The notes under the pieces: generated by a model | Database searches by the model: none | What the model was told of the DNA's origin: nothing | The model's input: only the letters and a program-made list of their open reading frames with translations | Position numbers and translations under genes: made by a program | In this document: positions 1-12,800 of the stretch, one piece after another | Numbering within the stretch: the first letter of the stretch is position 1 | Layout of the letters: every line of letters begins with the position of its first letter | NCBI GenBank assembly: GCA_903813345.2 | Contig: CAIIXF020000011.1 | Location: 28,638,166-28,702,165 of the forward strand | Source: Owenia fusiformis | Lineage: Eukaryota; Annelida; Polychaeta; Sabellida; Oweniidae | Reading direction: 5' to 3' | DNA length: 64,000 bases

Positions 1-3000
1 AGGTAATGATAGAGTCTTTTCGTCTTATGTACAATGCAATGATGAAGTCTATATGTCGACCATACAAGGTAATGATAGAGTCTTTTCGTCTTATGTACAA
101 TGCAATGATGAAGTCTATTTGTCGACCATACAAGGTAATAATAGAGTCTTTTCGTCTTATGTACAATGCAATGATGAAGTCTATATGTCGACCATACAAG
201 GTAATGATAGAGTCTTTTAGTCTTATGTACAATGCAATGATGAAGTCATATGTCGACCATACAAGGTAATAATAGAGTCTTTTCGTCTTATGTACGATGC
301 AATGATGAAGTCTATATGTCGACCATACAAGGTAATAATAGAGTCTTTTCGTCTTATGTACGATGCAATGATGAAGTCTATATGTCGACCATACATGGTA
401 ATGATAGAGTCTTTTCGTCTTATGTACAATGCAATGATGAAGTCTATATGTCGACCATACAAGGTAACGATAGAGTCTTTTCGTCTTATGTACAACGCAA
501 TGATGAAGTCTATATGTCGACCATACAAGGTAATGATAGAGTCTTTTCATCTTATGTATGATACAATGATGAAGTCTATATGTCGACCATACAAGGTAAT
601 GATAGAGTCTTTTCGTCTTATGTACGATGCAATGATGAAGTCTATTTGTCGACCATACAAGGTAATGATAGAGTCTTTTCGTCTTATGTACGATGCAATG
701 ATGAAGTCTATATGTCGACCATACAAGGTAATGATAGAGTCTTTTCGTCTTATGTACAATGCAATGATGAAGTCTATTTGTCGACCATACAAGGTAATGA
801 TAGAGTCTTTTCGTCTTATGTACGATGCAATGATGAAGTCTATATGTCGACCATACAAGGTAATGATAGAGTCTTTTCGTCTTATGTACAATGCAATGAT
901 GAAGTCTATATGTCGACCATACAAGGTAATGATAGAGTCTTTTCGTCTTATGTACAATGCAATGATGAAGTCTATATGTCGACCATACAAGGTAATGATA
1001 GAGTCTTTTCGTCTTATGTACAATGCAATGATGAAGTCTATATGTCGACCATACAAGGTAATGATAGAGTCTTTTCGTCTTATGTACAATGCAATGATGA
1101 AGTCTATTTGTCGACCATACAAGGTAATGATAGAGTCTTTTCGTCTTATGTACGATGCAATGATGAAGTCTATATGTCGACCATACAAGGTAATGATAGA
1201 GTCTTTTCGTCTTATGTACAATGCAATGATGAAGTCTATATGTCGACCATACAAGGTAATGATAGAGTCTTTTCGTCTTATGTACAATGCAATGATGAAG
1301 TCTATATGTCGACCATACAAGGTAATGATAGAGTCTTTTCGTCTTATGTACAATGCAATGATGAAGTCTATATGTCGACCATACAAGGTAATGATAGAGT
1401 CTTTTCGTCTTATGTACGATGCAATGATGAAGTCTATATGTCGACCATACAAGGTAATGATAGAGTCTTTTCGTCTTATGTACAATGCAATGATGAAGTC
1501 TATTTGTCGACCATACAAGGTAATGATAGAGTCTTTTCGTCTTATGTACGATGCAATGATGAAGTCTATTTGTCGACCATACAAGGTAATAATAGAGTCT
1601 TTTCGTCTCATGTACAATGCAATGATGAAGTCTATATGTCGACCATACAAGGTAATGATAGAGTCTTTTCGTCTTATGTACAATGCAATGATGAAGTCTA
1701 TATGTCGACCATACAAGGTAATGATAGAGTCTTTTCGTCTTATGTACAATGCAATGATGAAGTCTATTTGTCGACCATACAAGGTAATAATAGAGTCTTT
1801 TCGTCTTATGTACAATGCAATGATGAAGTCTATATGTCGACCATACAAGGTAATGATAGAGTCTTTTTGTCTTATGTACAATGCAATGATGAAGTCTATA
1901 TGTCGACCATACAAGGTAATAATAGAGTCTTTTCGTCTTATGTACGATGCAATGATGAAGTCTATATGTCGACCATACAAGGTAATAATAGAGTCTTTTC
2001 GTCTTATGTACGATGCAATGATGAAGTCTATATGTCGACCATACAAGGTAATGATAGAGTCTTTTCGTCTTATGTACAATGCAATGATGAAGTCTATATG
2101 TCGACCATACAAGGTAATGATAGAGTCTTTTCGTCTTATGTACAATGCAATGATGAAGTCTATATGTCGACCATACAAGGTAATGATAGAGTCTTTTCGT
2201 CTTATGTACAATGCAATGATGAAGTCTATTTGTCGACCATACAAGGTAATGATAGAGTCTTTTCGTCTTATGTACGATGCAATGATGAAGTCTATATGTC
2301 GACCATACAAGGTAATGATAGAGTCTTTTCGTCTTATGTACAATGCAATGATGAAGTCTATATGTCGACCATACAAGGTAATGATAGAGTCTTTTCGTCT
2401 TATGTACAATGCAATGATGAAGTCTATATGTCGACCATACAAGGTAATGATAGAGTCTTTTCGTCTTATGTACAATGCAATGATGAAGTCTATATGTCGA
2501 CCATACAAGGTAATGATAGAGTCTTTTCGTCTTATGTACAATGCAATGATGAAGTCTATTTGTCGACCATACAAGGTAATGATAGAGTCTTTTCGTCTTA
2601 TGTACGATGCAATGATGAAGTCTATATGTCGACCATACAAGGTAATGATAGAGTCTTTTCGTCTTATGTACAATGCAATGATGAAGTCTATATGTCGACC
2701 ATACAAGGTAATGATTGAGTCTTTTCGTCTTATGTACGATGCAATGATGAAGTCTATATGTCGACCATACAAGGTAATGATAGAGTCTTTTCGTCTTATG
2801 TACAATGCAATGATGAAGTCTATATGTCGACCATACAAGGTAATGATAGAGTCTTTTCGTCTTATGTACAATGCAATGATGAAGTCTATTTGTCGACCAT
2901 ACAAGGTAATGATAGAGTCTTTTCGTCTTATGTACAATGCAATGATGAAGTCTATATGTCGACCATACAAGGTAATGATAGAGTCTTTTCGTCTTATGTA

Positions 3001-4346
3001 CAATGCAATGATGAAGTCTATATGTCGACCATACAAGGTAATGATAGAGTCTTTTCGTCTTATGTACAATGCAATGATGAAGTCTATTTGTCGACCATAC
3101 AAGGTAATGATAGAGTCTTTTCGTCTTATGTACAATGCAATGATGAAGTCTATTTGTCGACCATACAAGGTAATGATAGAGTCTTTTCATCTTATGTACA
3201 ATGCAATGAAAGAGTCTATTTGTCGACCAAACAAGGTAATAATAGAGTCTTTTCATCTTATGTACGATGCAATGATGAAGTCTATATGTCGACCATACAA
3301 GGTAATGATAGAGTCTTTTCGTCTTATGTACGATGCAATGATGAAGTCTATATGTCGACCATACAAGGTAATAATAGAGTCTTTTCGTCTTATGTACGAT
3401 GCAATGATGAAGTCTATATGTCGACCATACAAGGTAATAATAGAGTCTTTTCGTCTTATGTACAATGCAATGATGAAGTCTATATGTCGACCATACAAGG
3501 TAATGATAGAGTCTTTTCGTCTTATGTACGATGCAATGATGAAGTCTATTTGTCGACCATACAAGGTAATAATAGAGTCTTTTCGTCTTATGTACAATGC
3601 AATGATGAAGTCTATATGTCGACCATACAAGGTAATGATAGAGTCTTTTCGTCTTATGTACGATGCAATGATGAAGTCTATATGTCAACCATACAAGGTA
3701 ATGATAGAGTCTTTTCGTCTTATGTACGATGCAATGATGAAGTCTATATGTCGACCATACAAGGTAATGATAGAGTCTTTTCGTCTTATGTACAATGCAA
3801 TGATGAAGTCTATTTGTCGACCATACAAGGTAATGATAGAGTCTTTTCGTCTTATGTACGCTGCAATGATGAAGTCTATATGTCGACCATACAAGGTAAT
3901 GATAGAGTCTTTTCGTCTTATGTACAATGCAATGATGAAGTCTATATGTCGACCATACAAGGTAATGATAGAGTCTTTTCATCTTATGTACAATGCAATG
4001 ATGAAGTCTATATGTCGACCATACAAGGTAATGATAGAGTCTTTTCGTCTTATGTACAATGCAATGATGAAGTCTATTTGTCGACCATACAAGGTAATGA
4101 TACAGTCTTTTCATCTTATGTACGATGCAATGATGAAGTCTATATGTCGACCATACAAGGTAATAATAGAGTCTTTTCGTCTTATGTACAATGCAATGAT
4201 GAAGTCTATATGTCGACCATACAAGGTAATGATAGAGTCTTTTCGTCTTATGTACGATGCAATGATGAAGTCTATTTGTCGACCATACAAGGTAATGATA
4301 GAGTCTTTTCGTCTTATGTACAATGCAATGATGATGTCTATTTGTC
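1..4346. repeat. 66-bp tandem repeat array (about 66 copies)
   Basis: An uninterrupted head-to-tail array of a 66-bp unit that carries one GTCGAC site in nearly every copy. Because 66 is a multiple of 3 and the unit lacks stops in several frames, long open frames run on both strands; these are by-products. Copies differ mainly at a few positions (tatAtg/tatTtg, gtaatGata/gtaatAata, tacAa/tacGa). These changes fall without preference for silent positions in any frame, so I see no sign of coding selection. There is a 1-base deletion near 249 and a stop-creating change near 2716. The array begins before the window and fades out at about 4346. It lies in the ARFGEF3 intron downstream of window exon 22. 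Confidence 0.97.
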
Positions 4347-6904
4347 TTGTGTTCAAGTCAATGAAACTATCTGGCCTACAAAGTAGTGATTGAAGAATAA
4401 GTAGAAATACTCATTTATTTCAAAAGGTAATAGGTTTCTCACAATCATAGCTAATCTTAGTAAAAATGAACTGTTATTTCATTGACCTTTCTGAAAACAC
4501 TCATTAATGCATTAACAAAGAGCTTCAATTAATTTATGCAGAAAGCACCTATACCTGTATACTGCAGTCATCTGAGAATATAGGGTCACGCTTTCAGTTC
4601 TGCTTATTTCAATAGGAAATTGAACTTGTCAAGGATCAAACAATGGGGTAAGGGTCTGTTATTTGAAAATCCCAGATTAATGAATATTGATCACTTTATA
4701 AGAAATATTCAAGAATGATTAAGTGTTCCGTTATTATAAACACGCTCAGAATAATGATATAAAAATATTCAGGGTTAATTATTTTAGATGAAATGCATCT
4801 CAGTTGGGAAGTACTTTAAATAGGAAAGAAAAATCCATCACTTAAAGCTAATCAAGATGAGAAAAATGAACCCATAGATTGTTTTGAAGGAATGCAATCT
4901 AGGGAATGAGATGGTAAAATGTAAAAGTATATACTGGAAAATTTGAATACATTTGATAAACACACACAAAAATGGAAATTAACTGGATGTTAGCAATTTT
5001 TATGGATTTATTAGGTACAGTATAATTTTAGTTTTAGTTTTACTAGCTAATGGTATTTGTTATAATTGTTATTATAATTGTGTTAAATTCCTAGAATATA
5101 ATTAATGAAATAGGCCAAAAAGTTTTAAACATTTACAGTATGAAATGGTTCACAATTATTACAAAAAATAAATAATATATAAATAAAATTTATAAACAAA
5201 GTTTATACCAAAAGTGAAAAAATACAGAGACATTCAAATAATATTATCAAGATATCTCTGAATAAAGTTACTGATAATGAGTACTATTATTAAGATTGAT
5301 AATTCTATGTCTCAGTGCATACATTATCGCACAACTATAAATGGCTCATAAAGAAAATATAAAGTCCTTAAGTATAATAAAGGACCCAAAGCCCTGTTCT
5401 CACACAGTGTAGAACCTTTAGAGGAATGCATCTCCTGACTTTCAACCAAGAATAGTACAATAACGTCATTTCAAAGGGCAATATAGTGAAATATACGACC
5501 GAGGGCCGAAGTCCTACAGTCCTACTTTTTGTTGACGGATGGACAGACCAATGAACAGATGGACGACCCAACTGACGGATGCCTAGTCGATCCCATACGC
5601 TCACTGTGTGAGCCAAAACAGATTTATCTGCATTTAAACCAGCTGTCAGATTCTCACTCAAGAAATAGCTCTCAAGCTAAAAGTGAAGTGTTGGTTATTG
5701 TACAATACAATATATGTCCATTGTAATATATATTGTATAACAAGGATTACAAAGCAGGACAAATATTGGATTGGTTAATCATTACAGGTAATTAAATAAG
5801 ATTGCACTTTAGAAGAGATCTAATTGAACTTTCTCTGGTTTAATGATATTTATACAAATCAATACACGAAGCAAAATACCCTGTTTCCCTTTTAATGGTT
5901 GTGTGTGTTATCATTACATTATCTAAGATATTCAGCAGTTCCAATAAGACCTATTTTAATTAAAATCTTTTTGATCTTTGTTGAAAATATCTATTCAAGT
6001 AGAATTTGTATAAGAGTATTGTATACTGGACCATTTAGATGTTATTAGAAATAAAAAATCGATAATATCGAGTGCTGATTATCACTTAATTCTAATGAAA
6101 AATACCATAAAAGAGGAAAAATCTACAATTTTGCAAAATTTGTTGTTTTGATTAAAAGGATTTATAGGATTTATGTTTTCAGCATGATGTTTATGTACAG
6201 TAAAAGGTTAGACATGGGTAAAATAATCATGAAGGGTGGGTGATAGAGAGATTATTATGAAGGGCAATAGAGACACCATTAAAATCAGTTGTAAAACAGT
6301 CATGAAGGGTGGATAATAGAGAGACTATTATGATGATAGAGAGACTATTATGAAGGGTAATAGAGACACCATAAAATCAGCAATGGGAGAAAAGAGATTT
6401 TGATTTCAAAGTCAAACCAGTGATCTTCCCAGTATTAAAGCAAGTGAGAATTTGAAAACAGGCTTGCACCCACCTGAAAATCCATTTGCACCCACTTAAA
6501 AATGAGAGAATTATGAATATGAGCATTTTGCACCCACTTGAGAAAAATCCTATGGAGAACACTGCATACCAAAATTAAATTCAACAAAAACTGTTTTAAA
6601 ATCCTCTGATGTTTGACTTTGACCCTCATGAAGCCCATGTTACATTGAAATATCGTTAAATGTTTTATAAATTGAATTGATAATAATTTTATTTACTGAG
6701 CATATTTAAAAGCACACCGCTCTTTCCTAAAATAATTTATAAAAAATCATCTAGAAATAGAAATTCACAAGATACCACCATTTTACTTTGATGCTGTACA
6801 GTTTCCTTTGGGACCCCAAAGAACGTTTCACACTTTGCACCAGTCACAGTCCAAATTCACCAAAAATAACCAAAGATTGTAATTACTCGTATTTTATTTT
6901 CTAG
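4347..6904. other. AT-rich non-coding DNA (intron/intergenic)
   Basis: No exon with conserved protein content was found on either strand. It contains a short imperfect duplication at about 6225-6375 (two copies of a block with cATGAAGGGTGg and AGAGAgacTATTATGA) and a triple TTGCACCCAC motif at about 6463-6540. The 5' exon(s) of the lectin gene, including its signal peptide, should lie here or further left but could not be identified. Confidence 0.6.
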
Positions 6905-7197
6905 TTATCAAAGATGCTGCATCATATGTAGTCGGTACCAGTACATGTACCCAAGGACTCATGTGTTTAGAAAACAATAAGGTTCTCCACAATAATGAAA
7001 TTACACACACCAAAGTGAGGTCTTTACTGGAATGTGTGAGAGATTGTTTACAAGAAGTACACTGCAAGTCAATTAACTTTTATGAAGATGAGGAAACTAT
7101 TTGTCGTTTACACAATGAGACAAAAACTACTAAGCCGGGAGATTTCAACAGTTTCAGTGATTCAGGAGTTATGAAATATTATGACTTTGAATGTGGG
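6905..7197 (+). CDS. lectin gene exon: PAN/apple-like module
   Basis: The acceptor is TTTTCTAG at 6904 and the donor is GTAAGT at 7198. It enters in phase 1 and leaves in phase 0. The six or so cysteines are spaced as in PAN modules of invertebrate lectin-like proteins. Confidence 0.8.
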
Positions 7198-8965
7198 GTA
7201 AGTTTTAATGCTTGAAATACAAGAATATTTTGACACAAAATCTGATCTAAGAATCTGATCAGGTTTCCCAATTCTGCAAAAATTAACAGAGAGTATATTT
7301 GACAATGCATGTGAAACCCCTGGATTATGTCTTCGATGACAAACAAATCAAAATGAAAACATATGGTTTATGAATTCTATCCAAAAAAACATTTGTCATA
7401 AAATTAATTTTTATGCCCCATATATTTGCTAATTCATGTATTGTAAAATATGTTAAATGGCCCAAACATAAAAAGGCTTCAAGATAAAGTCTTAAAGAGG
7501 ACTTTCAGATGCCAAACTTTTGAAGGGGAGAGTATGATACTTTGTTATGTTGTAGGTAGAAGCCCCAGCCTGGTGTAAAGAACAAGGTGAGATGTAAAAA
7601 ATGGATTCTTTGAAGCCAAATCCCTTTTACATTTAAAATTAGTTCTTTGTCAGTTTTTAAAGGTCAATAACTGACAGACAGAGAACCCACGAATGAGTGG
7701 ATGGGATCTTTGTTAATACTAATAATTCCATGGTCCTCTGGATGCACAAATCAATTTTAGCAAGGATAATATAATGTACATAAAAAATTATAAAAGAAAA
7801 TATACTAAATCATACATGTACCATTCAAGTAACCAGGAGCCTTCAAACTGATCGCACACCTATACATACTTTTGATTTATAACTTCTAGCACCTGTGAGT
7901 GTACTACCTGCAAGCTGTGATGGTGAATGGGAAGAAGTGTGGCCAGGGTTCTGTGTTAAACTGCAAGATGACGCTAAAACATGGAGTGATGCCAGAAGTG
8001 AATGTCAGGCTGCAGGAGGGGATCTAGCCACTATACATGACCAAGAACAGTATGATGCCCTGGTGACTGCTTATAAACAAAGGATAGGTGAGGGACTTAT
8101 AGATGAGCTTATTATACTGTATAGACAAGCTTATTCTCTTCTGGGCATAGGATACAGAATCTTATCACCAAAATTCATTTCAAATATTCCTTGTTTTTGA
8201 AATATTGCAAAAAATCCCTAATAATGTATAATGACCATTAATGGTGTATGATAATTAGGAAAATAATGACAGTAAAACCTGTTTTAATGAACACCTGTCT
8301 CTAGTGAACACCCTTCCTCGCCTTATACTCTACTGTACTGACTTCTGTATGAATATCCCTTTTTGTAGTGAACACCTACCAACACTGAATGTTTTTTCTT
8401 GGAAAAAAAAGTTCAATATACAAAGGTTTTACTGTACATTTGTAGGCTGATCCCCTCCCTAACCTCTCTTAAAGTGATTTGATTCCAATTTTGTTGTGGA
8501 TTTCTGCCTTGAGCAAGTTGTCCTTTACCTTTGTGACTACCTTTATTTTTACTGCAATCAATTCATAATTTTTGAAAATATTAAATGGAGTTGTACAAAA
8601 ATAAATTACTGCTGCAATGAGCAATGTGCTTATGGTATAATTAGTGTTAAAAATGGGTCTTAGCTATCTAATCAAGGGTTTTAGGATTGAAGTACAATGT
8701 ACATGCACACTCATTTGGGGATTGATCTTTCTATTTTGCAGAATTTAGTAATGCTTGGATTGGGCTGATCCGTACTGGAGAATACCAATGGGAGTGGTTG
8801 GATCCTTCTTCTTCCTATGAGAATTGGGACATGTCAAGCACTGGTTCTGACCAAGCAGCTCAGGCCTGCGGGGGATTCTATCCAGATGATTATTTTGGTG
8901 GCATTATCAAGAACACTTGTGCATACACACGTAAATTCATATGTCGGTTAGATTTAGGAACTTGA
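6905..8965 (+). CDS. PAN/apple + C-type lectin domain protein (3' part, 4 exons)
   Basis: Four exons join in phase: 6905-7197, 7556-7586, 7890-8087 and 8742-8965 (stop TGA). They encode about 248 residues. The first exon encodes a PAN/apple-like module (Cys pairs around LECVRDCLQEVHCKSINF and TICRLHNET). The last two encode a C-type lectin domain with PASCDGEWEEVW at its start, the core AWIGL, and the final cysteines in NTCAYTRKFICRL. The canonical Ca/sugar motifs (EPN or QPD, and WND) are absent, so calcium-dependent sugar binding is doubtful. The first exon needs one nucleotide from an upstream exon, so the start codon and signal peptide are missing. The gene lies antisense inside an ARFGEF3 intron. 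Probably a secreted protein (inference). Confidence 0.85.
7556..7586 (+). CDS. lectin gene microexon (31 bp)
   Basis: This short exon encodes VEAPAWCKEQ and leaves in phase 1. It has a TTGTAG acceptor and a GTGAGA donor. It is inferred because the flanking exons are phase-incompatible (0 out, 1 in) without a 31-bp (3n+1) exon, and it restores the frame exactly. Confidence 0.7.
7890..8087 (+). CDS. lectin gene exon: C-type lectin domain, first half
   Basis: It encodes the start of the CTLD, from ASCDGEWEEVWPGFCVKL through the helix with WSDARSECQAAGGDLATI. Phase 1 in and out. The donor is GTGAGG. Confidence 0.88.
8270..8434. mobile_element. short palindromic MITE (CAGTAAAACC ends)
   Basis: It is bounded by CAGTAAAACCTG on the left and its near reverse complement AAAGGTTTTACTG on the right. 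A related copy occurs at 45105-45249 and a partial one at about 10267-10360. It lies in the intron between the two CTLD exons. Confidence 0.6.
8742..8965 (+). CDS. lectin gene terminal exon: C-type lectin domain, second half
   Basis: It holds the WIGL core, WEWLDPSSSYENWD and the closing cysteine motif KFICR, then stops at 8963-8965. No EPN/QPD or WND motif is present. Confidence 0.9.
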
Positions 8966-9071
8966 TTGTGATAAAGTAATTCACAACACTGAAAATCAAA
9001 ATCAGAGACTAAATACATATAACATATATACATGTATATATAAAAATGTGAAAAATTAAGATGGGATATCA

Positions 9072-9077
9072 AATAAA
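9072..9077 (+). promoter_or_regulatory. polyadenylation signal AATAAA of lectin gene
   Basis: An AATAAA about 107 bases after the lectin stop codon, overlapping a second AATAAA. It is the likely cleavage signal, and it precedes the nearest antisense ARFGEF3 exon (9599) by about 0.5 kb. Confidence 0.55.
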
Positions 9078-9598
9078 TAAATTAAGAGTTATCAGTGTCT
9101 TCATTGTTCATCATTTAAAGGAATAATGAATCAAAAATTGAGTGAAATTCATCTGTGAAAACATGGAACCACTGAAGAACATGTAGCTACCCACATCACA
9201 ACACTGATCCCTATATCAGAGTTGCAAATCCCTGGCCATATGGTCGTAATTTTACGACTTTAATTACGAAATTACGACCAATAAATTGAAAAAAACTTGC
9301 CATTCTTACGAGTATGATGATCTTTTAGTGATAATTAATGGTAGTGCAATCTTTTCGTTGGAAATAGTGGTAAAAATTCATACGGCCGTATTGCCAACTC
9401 ATTTAAATATGAATACCTAAATGAGATGGTACTTTTCATATCTACATGAGTTGGCCATAAAATAGCAAACAAGTCGTAAGGCATCAGTCGACAGTTGAAT
9501 CCAAGAATACTAGCTAAATCACAGAGTATGCAGTCATTCACCATTGGTTCAGAGTATTTAACTATGGTTGAAAACATCATATTTATAACTATTCCTAC

Positions 9599-9851
9599 CT
9601 CTATGAAATGTGGAGCAACTGCACTCCATACTTTCATCAGATGCAACAAAGGCCGTCCACTTCGCAGACATTTCAAGACAATATGGCCGAGACGATACAG
9701 ATGTAGGGCATTGGTTGGTACAAACCCTGGCATTCCTAACTCTAGCTTGCTGCTGTATTTATGAAGTTGTTGCTTACTGGAGCAACACATTTCCGTCATA
9801 AACTCAACCAATGAATTAAGATTTAGTTTGTCAGCTGCATCTTCAAAAAAC
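9599..9851 (-). CDS. ARFGEF3: ARFGEF3 window exon 22 (last visible)
   Basis: [20 protein letters not shown], then [20 protein letters not shown] and [18 protein letters not shown]. Very strong match to BIG3. Phase 2 in, 0 out, donor GTAGGA. The next exon was not found between here and position 1. Confidence 0.96.
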
Positions 9852-12800
9852 CTGAAATATACAATGTCAGGATTTCAAAATTTAAATAAAGTCTCTCTGA
9901 ATAGATTTTTCATATCTGTGATTGTCAATATCTATAATATAGCAATAATGAAATTCCTTGTGTAGATAATTTAAAAAAAAAAGTAAGTGTAGACTTTCTT
10001 TCATCCACAAAATGTCTTCATCCATAAATCTGGATTGACATTTTTACACTCGATTAAGTAACCATAATTTTCATTGTTTTGATCCAAAAATAATATTTTT
10101 TATATAATACTCTTTAAATACCTTTGAATAGTGTGTTCATTTAATATACTGAGAATTAAGGATTAAATAAGATTCAAAATTAAATGAGTTTTATTGCAGG
10201 AATTGCAACAGATGCAGACGCCAATCACAAAACCCTAGTGACTAGAAAAATACATATGTACATATACAGTAGAACTTGTATAAGTGGAATGCCCTTGGGA
10301 CCACAAAAAAGTGTTCAACGTGTGAGGTGTTCCGCTTACAGAGGTGTTCCGCTTAGAAATTTCGACTGGTTATATAGTCACTATGAACCGATATTAAACA
10401 ACTGTTCACTCGTTCAATGTTGACCAGTATATCAAAAATAATTACATTATGACATCTACTCACCTATCTACTTGTTGTGTCAGACCCATCAATACTTTAG
10501 ATGTTTGTTTCTTACTTAACACCCCTCCTCCACTAAGTGCACTGTCCCAGCCTCCCTCTACTGCACTCTCAGTGATCAGGTTATGTACATTCACATCAGG
10601 GGCGAGAGCTTCATTTGGCATGACCGGCATGCTAAGAAGCTCTGGATCACTGAATATGAATTAAATATTAGAACTGGGTCGAAAAATATATATACATATG
10701 ATCATAAATACATTTCAATTTGTAATTTACATATTTTTAAGTTAATATATTATCTAACAGTATCTGACATGGGAGGGTTCAAGGTGAAGTATAATTGACC
10801 TTGATGTCACATGATGCATTGAGTGATAAATTGAGACTTGGGAGGCAGCAAAACACACCAGGGTGCAAGAGAAAGTCTGTCTTTTAATGAAATCTAAAAC
10901 AAAATCTCAAACACAAGATAACAAACTGTTTTCTACCTGATGTCAATGTCCATATCAGTAGTGGGCATGATCTCATGGGGAGTCTGGTCATGGTTCACCT
11001 TGTTTTGCTTCGCCTCAGACTGTTTATTTTCAGCTCTGAAGTATGTGTGCTCCAGCTCAGCTATATGGCCACAGCACCTGGAACACACAAGTTCTTGAAT
11101 TTTCAGGAATATAAATAGTGGCATTCTTTTGACCCTATTTGCTCAAGTATGTTGAATTTATTTAAATAACTTAACGAATGAGTGATTTGTCAACCAGGTA
11201 TGGACATGTCTCATGAGTAAAGATGTATGATCATGCATAGTAAATCACTAACTACTTTTTAGAAATCTCTGCTGCTGTAAATCAGCTGTAAAGTAAAATT
11301 CACACATTGGCCACACATAGCTAGGCAAGGTGTGTCTGATTCCAGCCAATCCAAAAAGAGTATTCACATAATGAACAGTGTGTGAAATATCAATAACACA
11401 TGCAAGGTCACTAGTTAAACAGTTGTCATGGTAATGAATGGATTTTCACATTGGATTTGAATAGAGATCTAATTGCATAATGTCATGTCAATATGATGCC
11501 CGTTATATGTGATGTAAGAGTTATGTGAGTCACATATAATGTAGCCCCTTCAACAACTAAACATACAAACAAACAAAGAATAAACAAACAACTAAACAGC
11601 TTCATTTAATTTAATGAATAAGCCTAGAGATCTTGGTAATATTATATCGAACAAAGCTCTAATTAGATTTTTTTAAAATCTTGCCAACAAGGCAACTGAA
11701 TAAACCTGAAGCTGAATAAATGGGGCTAATAAATGGGGCTACCAACTCTAGTAAAGACCCTTATGAAAGTGCTCTTTAATTGTCATCATCTAAGGCAGGT
11801 CATCATGACATGAACAAAAAGAAAAAGTCAGGTAGATAGAACACCTCAGCTCGATATAAGTATTATATACACTTATTTATCAGTTCTATGAATTTGCTTT
11901 TTGAAGTACTTAGATTGAGTAGTATAAGTGTACTTTGTATTTTTCTTTTTAAAGTATACTATACTTTAGGGACATATCAAAATTTTAACATAGAATTATT
12001 TAGTCTTTCATTTTTTCATTGTCGAACTGATGTATGCAATATACTGTAATTCCTGGGTCACATATGCTCCGATCCATCGGCTGGGGCTTGGCCGATTGAG
12101 TGTTTTGTTCAATATTGTACATGTAAAAAAACTAGTAACTTATATTTGTGAAAACTAAACATATTTCTTTAGTTCCTTCTTCAGTAATTTTATTAAAAAT
12201 AAGAACAGAGAAAGTATATATAAATGTTACTTAATGGGAGGGATGGAACATGAACTTTATTCCAAGGGAACATATACTTTCTCCAATATCATATTTATCT
12301 CAAGGAAAAAAGTACATTCCATACTCCATCAATAACCGTAATTTTTTTCCTGAAACTTACTTTTTGTTTTGTATGTTATTACCCAATGATGGAGACAAAA
12401 GTGGTACAATTCTTATTAACATAGAACAATAGAAATAGTTCTGACATGGGATCTGCTATAGGATTTTGGTTGATATGGGATCAAATGCAGGATCTGATAT
12501 GAGATGAATACCTCTTTACTTCCCAGAGAAAACAAGTTATTATTGAATAAGAATATACACTGTAATATCCACTGTAAAACTCATACGGAGAATAAAGTTC
12601 CCTACGGTTCCTTATCGTAATATCCTTCGTATACATGGTCTAGATTTGAAATTAATGAAATGAGCACCCCTTGGAAAGATGTCTGATAAGCTGTAAGTAC
12701 TCATTGCATCCCATCCCCAACTTTGCAAATAGAGTCAATGTTTCTACACTGCCCTTTTGAGATGCTCCCTTTGATGACAAAAAGTAATTGGATAGTCATA

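Noticed and set aside
1-4346. CRISPR-like array
   Set aside because: There are no spacers; the repeats are contiguous, and the genome is animal.
290-4393. 1,367-codon open frame and the parallel frames over the 66-bp array as protein genes
   Set aside because: The unit is stop-free in several frames on both strands simply because of its length and composition. Variants show no bias to silent sites and there is no unique N-terminus.
5041-5095. Short hydrophobic frame MVFVIIVIIIVLNS as the lectin signal peptide
   Set aside because: It meets a stop with no usable donor, and lacks the layout of the other signal exons here.
9335-9598. Continuation of the minus-strand frame beyond exon 22
   Set aside because: Similarity to BIG3 stops at the GTAGGA donor at 9598; the following residues are intron translation.
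9072-11077. The 9.6-11.1 kb ARFGEF3 exons as a separate pseudogene fragment
   Set aside because: All three exons have intact splice sites and frames, and continue exactly from exon 19 at 44.7 kb with a restored split Arg codon.
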